64,000 bases of DNA from Fen-1362 sp049516395 (GCA_049516395.1 JBEKTD010000012.1:11761-75760); one strand, 5' to 3'; shown: positions 8,842 to 18,348, numbered from the stretch's first letter. Made by a program: numbers and translations. The notes: a model not told the origin generated them from the sequence alone.

Positions 8842-10431
8842 TTAGTCAAGCTTGCAAACATGGATTTCATTAACAAAGTCGAGCTTGCGAAGGTCATTGA
8901 TTGTATCATCATCGGGGGCCTTATCGAGCGATACAGCGAGAACAGCTTTCTGCAGGTCGAGCTTTTGTCCGACGCCCATAGTTGCGATGTTGATTTTGTG
9001 CTTGCCGAGCACTGTGCCAAGATGGCCGATGACGCCGGGACGGTCTTCGTTGAAGATAATGAGGACCGCACCCTGTGGGGTTATCTCAGCGTTGAAACCG
9101 TCGATTTCGATGATTCGCAGGAGCTTTTCGCCGAAAACCGAGCCGGTGATGGTGCGAGTAACCTTATCGGTAACAACTTTTGCGGAGAAACTGGACGCGA
9201 CATCCTTGGGCGTCGGGTTCTTGGTTTCGTCGATACTGATACCACGTTCCTTAGCGAGGACCGGGGTGTTGACCAGGTTCAGCGGCATTTCAAAATGTTT
9301 CTGGAGCAGGCCGATTGCGAAATTAAGCGTTACGGCCTGGAGAGGCATTTCGGCGATAGCGCCGCGATACTCGACCTGAACCTGTTTGATGTGTCCCGGA
9401 GCGATAGTGCTGAGCACGATGCCTACTCGACGGGCAAGCTCAGCATACTTGAGAACCAGCGGGGGAACGGCCCCGGCGGTGGATGGTGCGTTGATAGCGT
9501 TCCTGATGGAATCGCCCCGCAGTGCGTTTACCAGGATTTGAGCGGCTTCGACCGCGACCTCGATTTGTGCCTCTTCGGTGCTTGCGCCGAGGTGAGGGGT
9601 AACGAGGCAATTAGCGAATTCCTTGAACCGCGTATTTTCGGGCGGCTCTTTCGGGAACACGTCAAGGGCCGCGCCTGCGATGCGTTTTTCTTTAAGGGCC
9701 TCATAAATCGCATCTTCGTTAATGATACCGCCTCGCGAGCAGTTAACCAGGCGAACGGTCGGTTTCATCATTTTAATCTGGTCGGTGTTAATCATATTGA
9801 GGGTCTGCTCGTTCTTGGGGACATGGACGGTGATGTAATCGGCCTCTTTGTAGATTCTTTCGAGCTTGTCGGTGATTTCGATACCCAACTGGTCGGCTCC
9901 CGCCGGGACGGCAAGCGGGTCATAACCAAGAATCTTCATATCGAAGCCCCTGGCCATTTTGGCAACGGCCATACCGATTCTGCCCAGGCCTATTACTCCG
10001 AGAGTTTTGTTATTGAGCTGGTTACCCTCGTATTGTTTCCTGTCCCATGCGCCGGCCTTAAGCGAATTACAGGCAGGAACAACGTGTCGGCTCATCGCAA
10101 GCATCAGTGCCATAGTGTGCTCGGCTGCGCTGAGGGTATTACCGCCGGGCGTATTCATAACAAGGACGCCCTTGCGTGTCGCTTCTTTTACATCAACGTT
10201 ATCGATACCGACGCCTGCTCTGGCAACGGCTTTGAATCTGCCGGGATTTGCAAGGACCTTGGCGGTAACCTTGGTTGCGCTGCGGATAATCAGGCCGTCG
10301 TAGCTACCGATTATACTTGCCAATTCGTCTTCGCTTATACCCGTCTTGACGGTAACTTCAACGTCGGACATTGCTTTAAGCAGGTTGATGCCTTCCTGTG
10401 CGAGTTTGTCTGTAATTAGAACCTTTATCAT
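8842..10431 (-). CDS. serA: D-3-phosphoglycerate dehydrogenase
   Basis: A 529-residue, long-form SerA, the first enzyme of serine synthesis. It has an N-terminal substrate domain, an NAD-binding Rossmann core (GLGRIGMAVAKMARGF), the catalytic region with TPHLGASTEEAQIEVA, an intervening ASB-type domain, and a C-terminal ACT domain (VLIIFNEDRPGVIGHLGTVL) that typically binds serine. ATG at 10431 has AAAGGA seven bases upstream. An open frame of 519 codons on the opposite strand is a shadow of this gene. Confidence 0.96.
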   Translation of the reverse strand: MIKVLITDKLAQEGINLLKAMSDVEVTVKTGISEDELASIIGSYDGLIIRSATKVTAKVLANPGRFKAVARAGVGIDNVDVKEATRKGVLVMNTPGGNTLSAAEHTMALMLAMSRHVVPACNSLKAGAWDRKQYEGNQLNNKTLGVIGLGRIGMAVAKMARGFDMKILGYDPLAVPAGADQLGIEITDKLERIYKEADYITVHVPKNEQTLNMINTDQIKMMKPTVRLVNCSRGGIINEDAIYEALKEKRIAGAALDVFPKEPPENTRFKEFANCLVTPHLGASTEEAQIEVAVEAAQILVNALRGDSIRNAINAPSTAGAVPPLVLKYAELARRVGIVLSTIAPGHIKQVQVEYRGAIAEMPLQAVTLNFAIGLLQKHFEMPLNLVNTPVLAKERGISIDETKNPTPKDVASSFSAKVVTDKVTRTITGSVFGEKLLRIIEIDGFNAEITPQGAVLIIFNEDRPGVIGHLGTVLGKHKINIATMGVGQKLDLQKAVLAVSLDKAPDDDTINDLRKLDFVNEIHVCKLD

Positions 10432-10479
10432 CGAATCATCCTTTATAAAAAAAGTTTCAGATAAAATTTGGTATTCGTT

Positions 10480-11196
10480 TCACCACCCAGAGGCGGTTCG
10501 TTCATCCGATACTTTGAAACCGGCTTTGGGACAATTATAAAGATATCTTGTAACACAGCGGGAAGCGGCGGCGGCCAGACGGACAACAGCAGCGTCCCGG
10601 CCCCGCCGCTCTGACTCGAACCCAACCTGAACAAGACGTGAATGTTCAGTGGTCGGCCAGAGCTTTTCGCCTGATGAGACCATGTAAAGCGCCGCGTAAG
10701 CATCAAGTGAGCCGGAGACGTAGCCGCCCTCGGGTATATCGCGGACTTTGCAGTCGGTAACGGTTATGACCAGTACCAGGTCGGCGCCAAGTTTTTCACC
10801 AATCTGCGAGGGCGAAAACGCGGAGAATTTCGGTTCGTTGACCCGCAAATCAGCCAACGCCTGATAATCGATAAACAGCGAAGGCGATATCCTGGCCCTG
10901 TCTTTGTCCTGAAGAATTTTGGTTGTCGTATCAGTGATGTAGAACCGCAGGTTGGGATAGTCCCTTAGATATGTGGGCTGGTCAACAAAAACGAGGATTT
11001 TCTGGTTTTTATTTTTGGAGAGGTCGTATTCAGCCGAAGCACCTGCTTCGGAAGAAGTCGGGGTACTGATGACCCCTACCAAACCCACGGCATCACAGCC
11101 GGCGTAAAACAGGACCAGCGGCAGGCCCGCGCAAAATAATATGGCGGGCCAAAACGAGCATATCATAATACCAGATTTTGCCTTTTTCGGTTTCAC
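10480..11196 (-). CDS. Predicted lipoprotein of unknown function
   Basis: A 238-residue protein I do not recognise by name. A basic start (MKPKKAK) is followed by a hydrophobic segment ending FYAGC, which resembles a lipobox with Tyr at -3, so outer-membrane anchoring is probable but not certain. The remaining 200 residues are soluble and contain ADLVLVITVTDCKVRD and a region on quantities per year-like repeats is absent. The start is GTG at 11196; the basic n-region supports it over an internal ATG at 11166. It follows the DUF2752 gene by 14 bases and precedes serA. Confidence 0.75.
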   Translation of the reverse strand: MKPKKAKSGIMICSFWPAILFCAGLPLVLFYAGCDAVGLVGVISTPTSSEAGASAEYDLSKNKNQKILVFVDQPTYLRDYPNLRFYITDTTTKILQDKDRARISPSLFIDYQALADLRVNEPKFSAFSPSQIGEKLGADLVLVITVTDCKVRDIPEGGYVSGSLDAYAALYMVSSGEKLWPTTEHSRLVQVGFESERRGRDAAVVRLAAAASRCVTRYLYNCPKAGFKVSDERTASGW

Positions 11197-11210
11197 TTTA
11201 CCCCAGCATC

Positions 11211-11678
11211 TTAATTGCCGCTGTTCTGTGCTATTGCCCTTACAAGGGTTACAGCCCAGCCGGCGGCCAAAATCAAAAACAACGCGGCAAGGATGTATCG
11301 CAGTTTCAGCGATGCAAGCTGCCGCTCAACTAACGGTGAATATACTCCAAAACCGGCAACAAGAAAAGCAAAAAATGCGATTACAGTCGCAAAACAACAG
11401 AAAAATCCCGCGGCGGGCTGGGCGTAAAAGGCGTCGCATATATGCCCGTGGGAAAAAGCGATGACGGCAGTAGTCATACCGCAGGTCGGGCAAGGCAGGT
11501 TATAACGCTGTTTAAAACCGCAGGGATAAGGATATAAAGAGAAATGGAACTGGCCCATAAGCCAGCCAAGCGCAAAGCCGGCGGCAATGACAATAAAGAT
11601 GGCAGCCGCAATCAGCCGCTGATTGGCGGAAGCACGCGAAAATAACCTCGGCGAGATTGGTTGTTGGCCTGATTCCAT
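11211..11678 (-). CDS. DUF2752 membrane protein
   Basis: A 155-residue protein with about three membrane helices. Between the first and second it has the hallmark of DUF2752, CGFKQRYNLPCPTCGMTTA, with the Cys pair CPTCG. The function of the family is not established. It starts at ATG 11678, 52 bases from the divergent inositol-phosphatase-like gene, so both promoters share this short space. The lipoprotein gene follows on the same strand. Confidence 0.85.
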   Translation of the reverse strand: MESGQQPISPRLFSRASANQRLIAAAIFIVIAAGFALGWLMGQFHFSLYPYPCGFKQRYNLPCPTCGMTTAVIAFSHGHICDAFYAQPAAGFFCCFATVIAFFAFLVAGFGVYSPLVERQLASLKLRYILAALFLILAAGWAVTLVRAIAQNSGN

Positions 11679-11730
11679 AAGGGCGTTACAATACCGGCAT
11701 TCTCAGATTGCGTCAAGAAAGGAAAAATAT

Positions 11731-12543
11731 ATGGGACTTGAACAAAAAGATTTGAGCAGGATGCTGGAAACGGCGGAGGTAGCGGCCCGATTGGCGGGTC
11801 AAAGGGCGATGGAAGAGTCAAGCTATATTAAGGTATCGGTTAAAGGGCCGGACCAGCTGGTAACGCAGGCGGACACGATTTGCCAGCAGATAATTATCGA
11901 CCGGATAAAGGAAACGTATCCCGACGACGGTTTTATAGGCGAAGAAGGCCTGAAAGGCGAGATGTTCAAACAGCCACCGAGGGGAAGCAAAAAGGTGTGG
12001 TGGGTAATCGACCCGATTGACGGGACAACCAACTTCGCAAAAGGGATGCTGTTGTTTTCGGTATCGGTGGCGGCGATGTATGAGGGTGAGCCGGTGGTGG
12101 GAGTGATTTATGACCCGGCGACGGATTCGATGTTCACGGCAGTCAAAGGAGGCGAGGCACAGCTAAATAACAGGCGAATCAACGCGGGCGACGACGGCTT
12201 CGACAGATTCTCAAGCGTCGGGACCGACAGTTTCTTCGATAACGGCGTGCCGAAATGGGTAATCGCGCTTATGGAAAAGGCACGGTCGCGCACCCTGGGC
12301 AGCTCATGCCTGCAATTGGCGTATCTGGCAAAAGGTTCGCTTGTCGGAGTGGTATTTGTCAGGCCGAAGATTTGGGACGTGGCAGCGGGGGTATTGATAG
12401 CCGAATCCGCAGGTGCAATTGTCAGCGACTGGAAAGGCAATAAGCTTTTCCCGCTCGACCTCGACAAGTACCAAGCCGGGGAATTTATGACCGTCGGGGG
12501 GAATAAGAAGGTGTATGAAGAGATGTTAAACCTACTGAAGTAA
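11731..12543 (+). CDS. Inositol monophosphatase family protein
   Basis: A 270-residue Mg-dependent sugar/inositol phosphatase. The metal ligands are visible: E71-E72 in GEEG, D94 and D97 in DPIDGTTNFAKG, and the late Asp in WDVAAGVLIAESAGA. Members act on inositol phosphate, fructose bisphosphate or 3'-phosphoadenosine phosphates, and the sequence alone does not choose. The ATG at 11731 follows AAAGGAAAAATAT, so I prefer it to the longer frame from 11623, which would overlap the divergent gene. It converges with the gspK-like gene, with 14 bases between the stops. Confidence 0.9.
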   Translation: MGLEQKDLSRMLETAEVAARLAGQRAMEESSYIKVSVKGPDQLVTQADTICQQIIIDRIKETYPDDGFIGEEGLKGEMFKQPPRGSKKVWWVIDPIDGTTNFAKGMLLFSVSVAAMYEGEPVVGVIYDPATDSMFTAVKGGEAQLNNRRINAGDDGFDRFSSVGTDSFFDNGVPKWVIALMEKARSRTLGSSCLQLAYLAKGSLVGVVFVRPKIWDVAAGVLIAESAGAIVSDWKGNKLFPLDLDKYQAGEFMTVGGNKKVYEEMLNLLK

Positions 12544-12557
12544 TCTATGATTTCGGA

Positions 12558-15074
12558 TCACCTTGGGTCGGGAACGGATTGTATCGCAACGATTTTTACT
12601 TTTTTCGCCGGGACTTCGCTTCTGTCGAAAATGGCTATGACGCGTTTTTGCGGGCCGTTTTGACCGATGCGGACGAGAATATAAGCCGTAAAGACATCGC
12701 TGCGAACCGTTATAAGATTGCTGATACGGTCGAAAATAACGTCCCGCTCCTCAAAAGCATCGCCTGTATCGAGATTGCAGTCCGTGGGCGTCAATAAACC
12801 AGGAGGAATAACAGCTTTGCCCTGATAGTAACCTATGCTATTGACATCGTTATTGCCAATACCTACCCGCATAAGTTCACCTGTGCTTTTGAAAGCCCCG
12901 TACGTGTCCCTGTTGCTGACGATTGCCTGGGCAAGGTTATAATTCGGTTGGGTATGGTAAGAAACCCAGGGCAGTTGGGCAAGGACATACCATGGTGCGG
13001 TATTGATATTGATTCTGCCTTTAATGCGGGTTTGATTTGGGTCGCCAGGCGCAGGGTCTATCACTGTCAGGTATTTGAAAAGGTTCTGGACGCACGGGTC
13101 GGCGATATTAAGGCGAACCGATGCTTCCGTATCACCAGGCCCTATCATATTGGCATCTGTGCGGAAAAGCTGGCCGATTTCGCCGATATTGGTAAACGGT
13201 TTATTTGTCGGGTGCGCCTGAATCATATCGGTATCGAACGAAACATAACGACTACTGACACTGCCGCCAAGTTCAGGCGGCAGGATGCCCGACCATAGTT
13301 TTCTGATACATTTATTAAGAGTAATATCTCTTTGGATGCTATGCGGTGATGAATTATCGTTGCTATCGATAAGCCAGCCGGTAGCGGAGTCCGCTGCGGG
13401 AACATTAACCTCATCAACAGGTAGGAAAAAAGGAGAGCCGTTAACAGTAACTTCTCGTTTTAACACTATAGTGTCACCCGCAACAAAAGACACTCCCGGA
13501 ATATTGTCGTCTACGACGGTATTGACGTTATTGATATCCAGAGGCGCGTTACCAGTCGGGTCTCGATACCTTATCACGAGGAAATAACTGTTTGGAGACC
13601 ATGAAATTGAAATAGGAGAATTGCCGCCAACTACAAGCTGCCAATTAGCGTCGGGTAACGGGTCGCCTGTGTTTGGTTTGAAAAGCTCTATGGCATAAGA
13701 ATGGTATGTGGCGGTGATGGCGCCATGCACGTCTACTGACTGATAAAAGTTCTCGGCGATTTGGGATATGTAAATGCAGGGCTGCTCGAAACCATAATAA
13801 TTGTGGCCGGTACTCGGATCCTGGAAGTAAGTAACATTCGAATCCGTATCTATGTAATCGATTAGATTTACGGCAATCTGGTTTGCGTCATACACGTTCG
13901 GGTCGAGGACCTGTTGGATCCGGTTGCGAAGTGAAACTATGTCAGTGAAATTCACATTGACCATTTTATTGCCATCAGGAGCGATAATCCTGTCCATGTT
14001 GTAAGTCGTGGCGATATGGCGATATTCGTAATTGGGGTCAGTCAGGACGTAATCGGAATTGGAACTTCTAAACCACTCGTTTAAGTCCGAAGCCGAACTA
14101 ATGGGTGTCTGGAAATCATATTTTCTGCCTATTTCCCAATTTTTCATTGCCTCGGAGCGGGTATCAATTCCTGTCTGATTTATAAGGAATCTGTATCTTA
14201 GTTCCAACTCATCAGAAATGTCAAAAGGGGTATAAGTTCCATTAGCAGACAGAGGCAGACCATATTGCCAGACAACGTTGTTGGCATAATCGGTGATATC
14301 GTTTGGGCCTGAGCCGCAGCGATAGTTATTAAGATAGTCCGCCCTTGCCTGAATATCAGCTTGGGTCAAAGTATAGAAAGGCCTGTTAGCAAGTGCTAAA
14401 AGGTTGATTTGTGTCTGGCTTGAGCCATTGGTGTAATTGGGGTCGGCGTTGGCATCGAACCAGTAGCCGGTGTTGAGATTGAGCATAGCGCCGTTGTCAA
14501 TTATGCGAATGGCGGCATAGATGGGTTTGCCTTTGCTCGAATTTACGTCGCTAATCTGCACCCACATCGAATCGCTGACGCCGTCGCCATCGGCATCGGC
14601 AAGTGTGTTATAAGGTGTAACAACCGGCTGATACTCAGGGAGAGGCAGGGCCTGCACATTTTGAAATACGGAGGAACCATAGATGTTACTGACCTGCTGC
14701 CAGAAATAATTTGAGCCGGACTGGTATGGCTCAAGACAGGCGAGCCAGGGATTATTGGTATCAGGATAATTGTAATATGTGCCGTAATATATGCCGTTTG
14801 CGTCAACACGGGGGACGTTATTAGTAAGAACTTCCGATATTCGCGCGACAACGGTATCTACAGCCAATTTGAGGTCATGGTTATCCCCGACTGCTGAGGT
14901 GGCGACTGAATCGACGCGGGAAGAAAACAAAAAGAGAACGCCTATGATTGCAAGAAGTGTCGTAAGAACAACCGCGAGAATAATCGCCGACCCTCGGCGA
15001 AACCGCTCCGTCTTCTGTCCCGCCTTCGTTGTCACTTCGGCGGGTAAACTTCTGTCTTCTGTCTTCTGTCTCAT
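12558..15074 (-). CDS. gspK: GspK-like minor pseudopilin, enlarged
   Basis: An 838-residue protein at the end of the pseudopilin operon. After a charged leader there is G28, then a hydrophobic helix (SAIILAVVLTTLLAIIGVLF) without Glu at +5, as is usual for GspK. The C-terminal part has GRININTAPWYVLAQLPWV, the helix-hairpin-helix-like stretch typical of GspK. It is about 2.5 times the usual GspK length, with a large central extracytoplasmic region. ATG 15074 lies one base after the gspJ stop (TGATATG), which suggests coupling. Residues 2-8 are encoded by three 7-base repeats, TCTGTCT on the plus strand. Confidence 0.8.
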   Translation of the reverse strand: MRQKTEDRSLPAEVTTKAGQKTERFRRGSAIILAVVLTTLLAIIGVLFLFSSRVDSVATSAVGDNHDLKLAVDTVVARISEVLTNNVPRVDANGIYYGTYYNYPDTNNPWLACLEPYQSGSNYFWQQVSNIYGSSVFQNVQALPLPEYQPVVTPYNTLADADGDGVSDSMWVQISDVNSSKGKPIYAAIRIIDNGAMLNLNTGYWFDANADPNYTNGSSQTQINLLALANRPFYTLTQADIQARADYLNNYRCGSGPNDITDYANNVVWQYGLPLSANGTYTPFDISDELELRYRFLINQTGIDTRSEAMKNWEIGRKYDFQTPISSASDLNEWFRSSNSDYVLTDPNYEYRHIATTYNMDRIIAPDGNKMVNVNFTDIVSLRNRIQQVLDPNVYDANQIAVNLIDYIDTDSNVTYFQDPSTGHNYYGFEQPCIYISQIAENFYQSVDVHGAITATYHSYAIELFKPNTGDPLPDANWQLVVGGNSPISISWSPNSYFLVIRYRDPTGNAPLDINNVNTVVDDNIPGVSFVAGDTIVLKREVTVNGSPFFLPVDEVNVPAADSATGWLIDSNDNSSPHSIQRDITLNKCIRKLWSGILPPELGGSVSSRYVSFDTDMIQAHPTNKPFTNIGEIGQLFRTDANMIGPGDTEASVRLNIADPCVQNLFKYLTVIDPAPGDPNQTRIKGRININTAPWYVLAQLPWVSYHTQPNYNLAQAIVSNRDTYGAFKSTGELMRVGIGNNDVNSIGYYQGKAVIPPGLLTPTDCNLDTGDAFEERDVIFDRISNLITVRSDVFTAYILVRIGQNGPQKRVIAIFDRSEVPAKKVKIVAIQSVPDPR
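15051..15071. repeat. Heptanucleotide repeat inside the gspK-like start region
   Basis: Three perfect TCTGTCT units on the plus strand (AGACAGA on the coding strand) directly abut the start codon of the gspK-like gene and encode its residues 2-8. A GC-rich inverted repeat (CCCGCC to GGCGGG, 15020-15045) follows inside the same leader-coding region. Confidence 0.8.
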
Positions 15075-15075
15075 A

Positions 15076-15975
15076 TCAATCGCCGATATAAACGATATGG
15101 GTAAAAGTTTGGCCATTTCTACCGTGTGAATCGTAAAGCGTGAAAGTGAATTTGATTGCCGTCGGCCAGAGAACCGCAGGGGTCGAAGGCAACCATGTTG
15201 CTTCGTAATAAGAACCAGTTACATAGGATTCAATGGGACCATATAATATGTCTGCGGGTATGTCTGGAGGAGAGCCGACGCTACGTTGCATATAGAAACC
15301 AAACCAAGCAATCGCACCACTGCCGGCGTCTATGGTGCCGTCGGTCCATTCGATTTTGAATTGGCCCGCGTTTTCGCAAAGCAGCCGACTTAGTGTGTTT
15401 GAGTCGGCTGTATTTATATACGGCGGATATAAAAACATCGCGTTGGCATTATTGGTAATCTCTGTCGGGTGGACCTGGCACCAGGCAAAGTTGACATCGT
15501 TGTAGTCGCCGCCGGACATACCAGGCGTCAGCAGGTTGATATCCTGGACAAGCCGCCAGTAATTAACCGTATAAGTGAACGATGTTCTATCGTGGCCAAG
15601 ATAAATGCGGGCGATGTTGCTTCGGACGGTTGAATTATACCACGACTGGAAATCGCCCGTGCTGAAGAAGTACAGCCGGTCTGACCTGAAATTGTTCGGG
15701 GCGGTGCCGGCGTATGTTGAGTATAGCATGAGATAGCCGTCTTTACGGAGACCCTGAAAGTCGTTATTCAACTGGTCGGTAATAGCGCGGAATTTCTGCA
15801 TAACCTCGGCCTGGGCAGTGGCGACGCGATATGCGGCGATACTGGCCTTGAAGACCGTGCCGGCAAAGAGAACCACCATCGCCATTACGCCAATGGCGAC
15901 GACGAGCTCTACCAGCGTAAAGCCGTATTGCGTGTTGCGTCGTGCGTCGTGCGTACTGTGTTGTTTTTTGTTCAT
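15076..15975 (-). CDS. gspJ: GspJ-like minor pseudopilin
   Basis: A 299-residue prepilin-type protein. The leader ends at G18, followed by FTLVELVVAIGVMAMVV with Glu at +5, the class III signal cut and N-methylated by a prepilin peptidase. The position before the gspK-like gene and after the gspI-like gene supports the GspJ assignment. ATG 15975 is chosen over TTG 15987. There is no good ribosome site, so reinitiation after the gspI stop 12 bases away is plausible. Leader residues about 4-17 are encoded by six 7-base repeats, and no alternative start codon exists between them and the cleavage site. Confidence 0.8.
   Translation of the reverse strand: MNKKQHSTHDARRNTQYGFTLVELVVAIGVMAMVVLFAGTVFKASIAAYRVATAQAEVMQKFRAITDQLNNDFQGLRKDGYLMLYSTYAGTAPNNFRSDRLYFFSTGDFQSWYNSTVRSNIARIYLGHDRTSFTYTVNYWRLVQDINLLTPGMSGGDYNDVNFAWCQVHPTEITNNANAMFLYPPYINTADSNTLSRLLCENAGQFKIEWTDGTIDAGSGAIAWFGFYMQRSVGSPPDIPADILYGPIESYVTGSYYEATWLPSTPAVLWPTAIKFTFTLYDSHGRNGQTFTHIVYIGD
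15925..15966. repeat. Heptanucleotide repeat inside the gspJ-like leader
   Basis: Plus-strand units GTATTGC, GTGTTGC, GTCGTGC, GTCGTGC, GTACTGT and GTTGTTT are in strict 7-base phase. They cover codons about 4-17 of the gspJ-like gene, ending just before the conserved Gly-Phe cleavage site. Confidence 0.8.
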
Positions 15976-15987
15976 AGGTCGCAGCAA

Positions 15988-16794
15988 TTAAAAACTTATC
16001 ACTTTCTGATAGACGCCAATGCAGGGGTATCGGCCGCTGTTAACAGGCGGCGGAACAACCCAGACATTATCTGCTGCATTTTGCGGCGGAGTTAAATCGG
16101 GACGCCAGGGTCTGTCGAGTTTTATGACATTATCATTTGGTGGAAGGTAACGTTCGAGGACACGGTATATCTGGCCGGTGGCGTCGTCAACAATTGTGCA
16201 ACCGTCACTAATATAAGTTTTCGCGCTCGCATTTATACTCGTATCTATAGTCAACTCGTAACCGCCGACTGGGCCTGAAACACCAACGGCAATAGCATCA
16301 GGCCTGTTGGCGTCGTAGTAATCGGGATACGTGGGATTAACATCTGTAAGATATTGGCTTGCCATCCCGACTTTTCTGCTAACAAAGATAGTAACCTGAA
16401 CGTCATTGCCAGTAAGGTTAGTCCTTCGAAACAGAGGATACCACCAATATTTTTTGGAATATACTTCGTTTGCAGGTATAGGCGTTGAAGGATACGCGAA
16501 CTCTGCAGCGGGTATTCCAATAGCTATCCCCTGACTTGTGTTACTCAGTCCATTGAGATTCGAATCATTGAAATAGATTCTAAGTTTCGCAAAGGCCTCG
16601 TCGGCGACTATCGGGGCAATGGTGCGCTCGGTGGCAACGGCCGTAAAATGAATACTCACGGGAAACGCCCCCGCGACAAACAGCATCCCAACCGCCAGCA
16701 GCCCGATGGCAATAAGAACCTCGGTGAGCGAAAAGCCGCTCTCGGATTGCCGATTGCCGATTGTCGATTGTCGATTGTTTATTTGGATATTCAT
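15988..16794 (-). CDS. gspI: GspI/PilV-like minor pseudopilin
   Basis: A 268-residue prepilin-like protein with cleavage site G20-F21 (FSLTEVLIAIGLLAVG, Glu at +5). The order within the operon suggests GspI, though it is longer than classical GspI. ATG 16794 overlaps the stop of the preceding gene by four bases (ATGA), a strong sign of translational coupling. Leader residues about 6-17 (NNRQSTIGNRQS) are encoded by five 7-base repeats. No ATG, GTG or TTG lies between residue 1 and the cleavage site, so the repeat must be translated. Confidence 0.8.
   Translation of the reverse strand: MNIQINNRQSTIGNRQSESGFSLTEVLIAIGLLAVGMLFVAGAFPVSIHFTAVATERTIAPIVADEAFAKLRIYFNDSNLNGLSNTSQGIAIGIPAAEFAYPSTPIPANEVYSKKYWWYPLFRRTNLTGNDVQVTIFVSRKVGMASQYLTDVNPTYPDYYDANRPDAIAVGVSGPVGGYELTIDTSINASAKTYISDGCTIVDDATGQIYRVLERYLPPNDNVIKLDRPWRPDLTPPQNAADNVWVVPPPVNSGRYPCIGVYQKVISF
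16744..16778. repeat. Heptanucleotide repeat inside the gspI-like leader
   Basis: Plus-strand units GGATTGC, CGATTGC, CGATTGT, CGATTGT and CGATTGT are contiguous and in 7-base phase. The same unit type occurs in intergenic DNA at 1512-1532, 48329-48342 and 63087-63107. Confidence 0.85.
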
Positions 16795-17627
16795 TTTTCG
16801 TTAATAATCGTCCCTGTATAAGGATTTATATAAATCAGATTTAACTGACTGAGATAATTCGTCCAGCGATGATTTGCATCCGTCTGTTTTAATTTTTTTG
16901 TATCGTAAATGATAAAACTGTTTCGGCTGGGTTCCGGACCAAGACCTATATACGGAGAGGCATAACCAGCGTAATAATCATCCTGACAGAACATCGCCAG
17001 CCCGGCATCGACCTTCCATTTTTTATTGAAGATGTCGTCGTTACTCTCCGTAGGGACAATGTATGTCTTATCGCCAATGCTATCTCTATTCCTTACCCTG
17101 ACCGTATGAATTACGAGTTTGCCGGAAGGTGAAAAGACAACAGAAAAAGTCGTGGTGTCATTAATTACATTCGAATTGGCGAAATTAACATCAGGATTGC
17201 TGCCTGATACCAAATCGGACCTATAAAACAAATCCATCACGCCGATGGAGTCGGGCAGCTTTATGGGCTGTATTCCTGGAACGGCATGAAATCCAAACCC
17301 TCCTGTACCCGGCATATTCGGGTCATGGACGATAAATATGATGTATTGCGAGGCGCCAATGATGTTATTTGGGTCGTAGCGTTTCTGGAAGCGGATTCCG
17401 GCATAATTCTGCTCTTTGGAGGCGATGGCTCGTGCGCTGGCCATAGCAGAACTGATTATCGATTTTGCGCCGCTTTCGGATTCGAAGGAATTAAGGAGCA
17501 TATTTGCGGCAGGGATAGCTAAGCCGAGCATCAACGCGGCGATTCCAATGACAACCGTCATCTCAGCAAGTGTTGTACCAACCTGCCGTGAGCTACGTCG
17601 AACGAGTTGTCTGCGTTTATTTCTCAT
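16791..17627 (-). CDS. gspH: GspH-like pseudopilin
   Basis: A 278-residue prepilin-like protein. The leader is strongly basic and ends at G17, then TTLAEMTVVIGIAALMLGLA. The +1 residue is Thr instead of Phe, while Glu at +5 is kept. The remainder, with KSIISSAMASARAIASKEQ after the helix, resembles GspH/FimT. ATG 17627 lies one base after the stop of the preceding gene. Its own stop overlaps the next start. Confidence 0.8.
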   Translation of the reverse strand: MRNKRRQLVRRSSRQVGTTLAEMTVVIGIAALMLGLAIPAANMLLNSFESESGAKSIISSAMASARAIASKEQNYAGIRFQKRYDPNNIIGASQYIIFIVHDPNMPGTGGFGFHAVPGIQPIKLPDSIGVMDLFYRSDLVSGSNPDVNFANSNVINDTTTFSVVFSPSGKLVIHTVRVRNRDSIGDKTYIVPTESNDDIFNKKWKVDAGLAMFCQDDYYAGYASPYIGLGPEPSRNSFIIYDTKKLKQTDANHRWTNYLSQLNLIYINPYTGTIINEK

Positions 17628-17628
17628 T

Positions 17629-18348
17629 TTACTTCACGTTAGATATATCATCAGCCGTATCAAACTGCTTGTCCGGCCCGGCGGACGTTATTACAGGAAA
17701 AGTTTTAAGGGCGGAATTTCTATAGGAGAGATACTTCTGCCAGCTACCGCCGGGGTTAGCGAGAATATAATCGGCATATTCAGGATAATAATCGTATCGC
17801 AGAGTTGTTCCCCAAGGGTCAACGATTCTTGTAAATGGCAGCGCAGGCGATGCGCCTATGGTGATGGTTATTGAATTGCCATTGGGGTCTTTATTAGTCA
17901 GCAGCGACTTATCGATTTTATCGAGCGTGTCCCGGCAATCGGGAACCTGTCTCAGGATAAAATACAATGCCTCAGAGCCGGAGAAAGTCGGGTTATATGT
18001 CCCGACGGCGCCGGAAAAGTAAATGTTTGTGGCGGATAAACCTAAAGCGCTTTGAAGGGTGGCCGGGAGATTCGGATAGGGAGATGTACTCGTAAGGTTG
18101 TAGCCGTTGCAATCGAGGGGAAAAACAAGGCCTGCGTAATCAGTGCTTTTATATTCATATCCGAAGTCGCGGAATTGTTCGAGGGCGCTGCCGAGCAGCG
18201 TGATAGTTCCTTTTGTCAATCGCTCCTTGCCCTGGTCGTCGATGCGTTTGGCGATAGTTACGACCATCGAGATGAGTATGGCGATAATGGCAATCACCAC
18301 AATCATTTCGACGAGCGTAAAGCCGGTTTTATAAGCGCGCGTTTTCAT
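17629..18348 (-). CDS. GspG-like pseudopilin (third of three)
   Basis: A 239-residue prepilin-type protein with cleavage site G9-F10 (FTLVEMIVVIAIIAILISM, Glu at +5). The C-terminus reads TSAGPDKQFDTADDISN, matching the calcium-binding end of GspG major pseudopilins. ATG 18348 is preferred to TTG 18360 because it gives the usual short basic leader. It is shorter than its two upstream paralogues. It is 32 bases from the preceding gene and one base from the gspH-like gene. Confidence 0.82.
   Translation of the reverse strand: MKTRAYKTGFTLVEMIVVIAIIAILISMVVTIAKRIDDQGKERLTKGTITLLGSALEQFRDFGYEYKSTDYAGLVFPLDCNGYNLTSTSPYPNLPATLQSALGLSATNIYFSGAVGTYNPTFSGSEALYFILRQVPDCRDTLDKIDKSLLTNKDPNGNSITITIGASPALPFTRIVDPWGTTLRYDYYPEYADYILANPGGSWQKYLSYRNSALKTFPVITSAGPDKQFDTADDISNVK

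Noticed and set aside
8860..10419. Open frame of 519 codons on the plus strand
   Set aside because: It lies wholly opposite serA, has no family features and mirrors the codon pattern of that gene.
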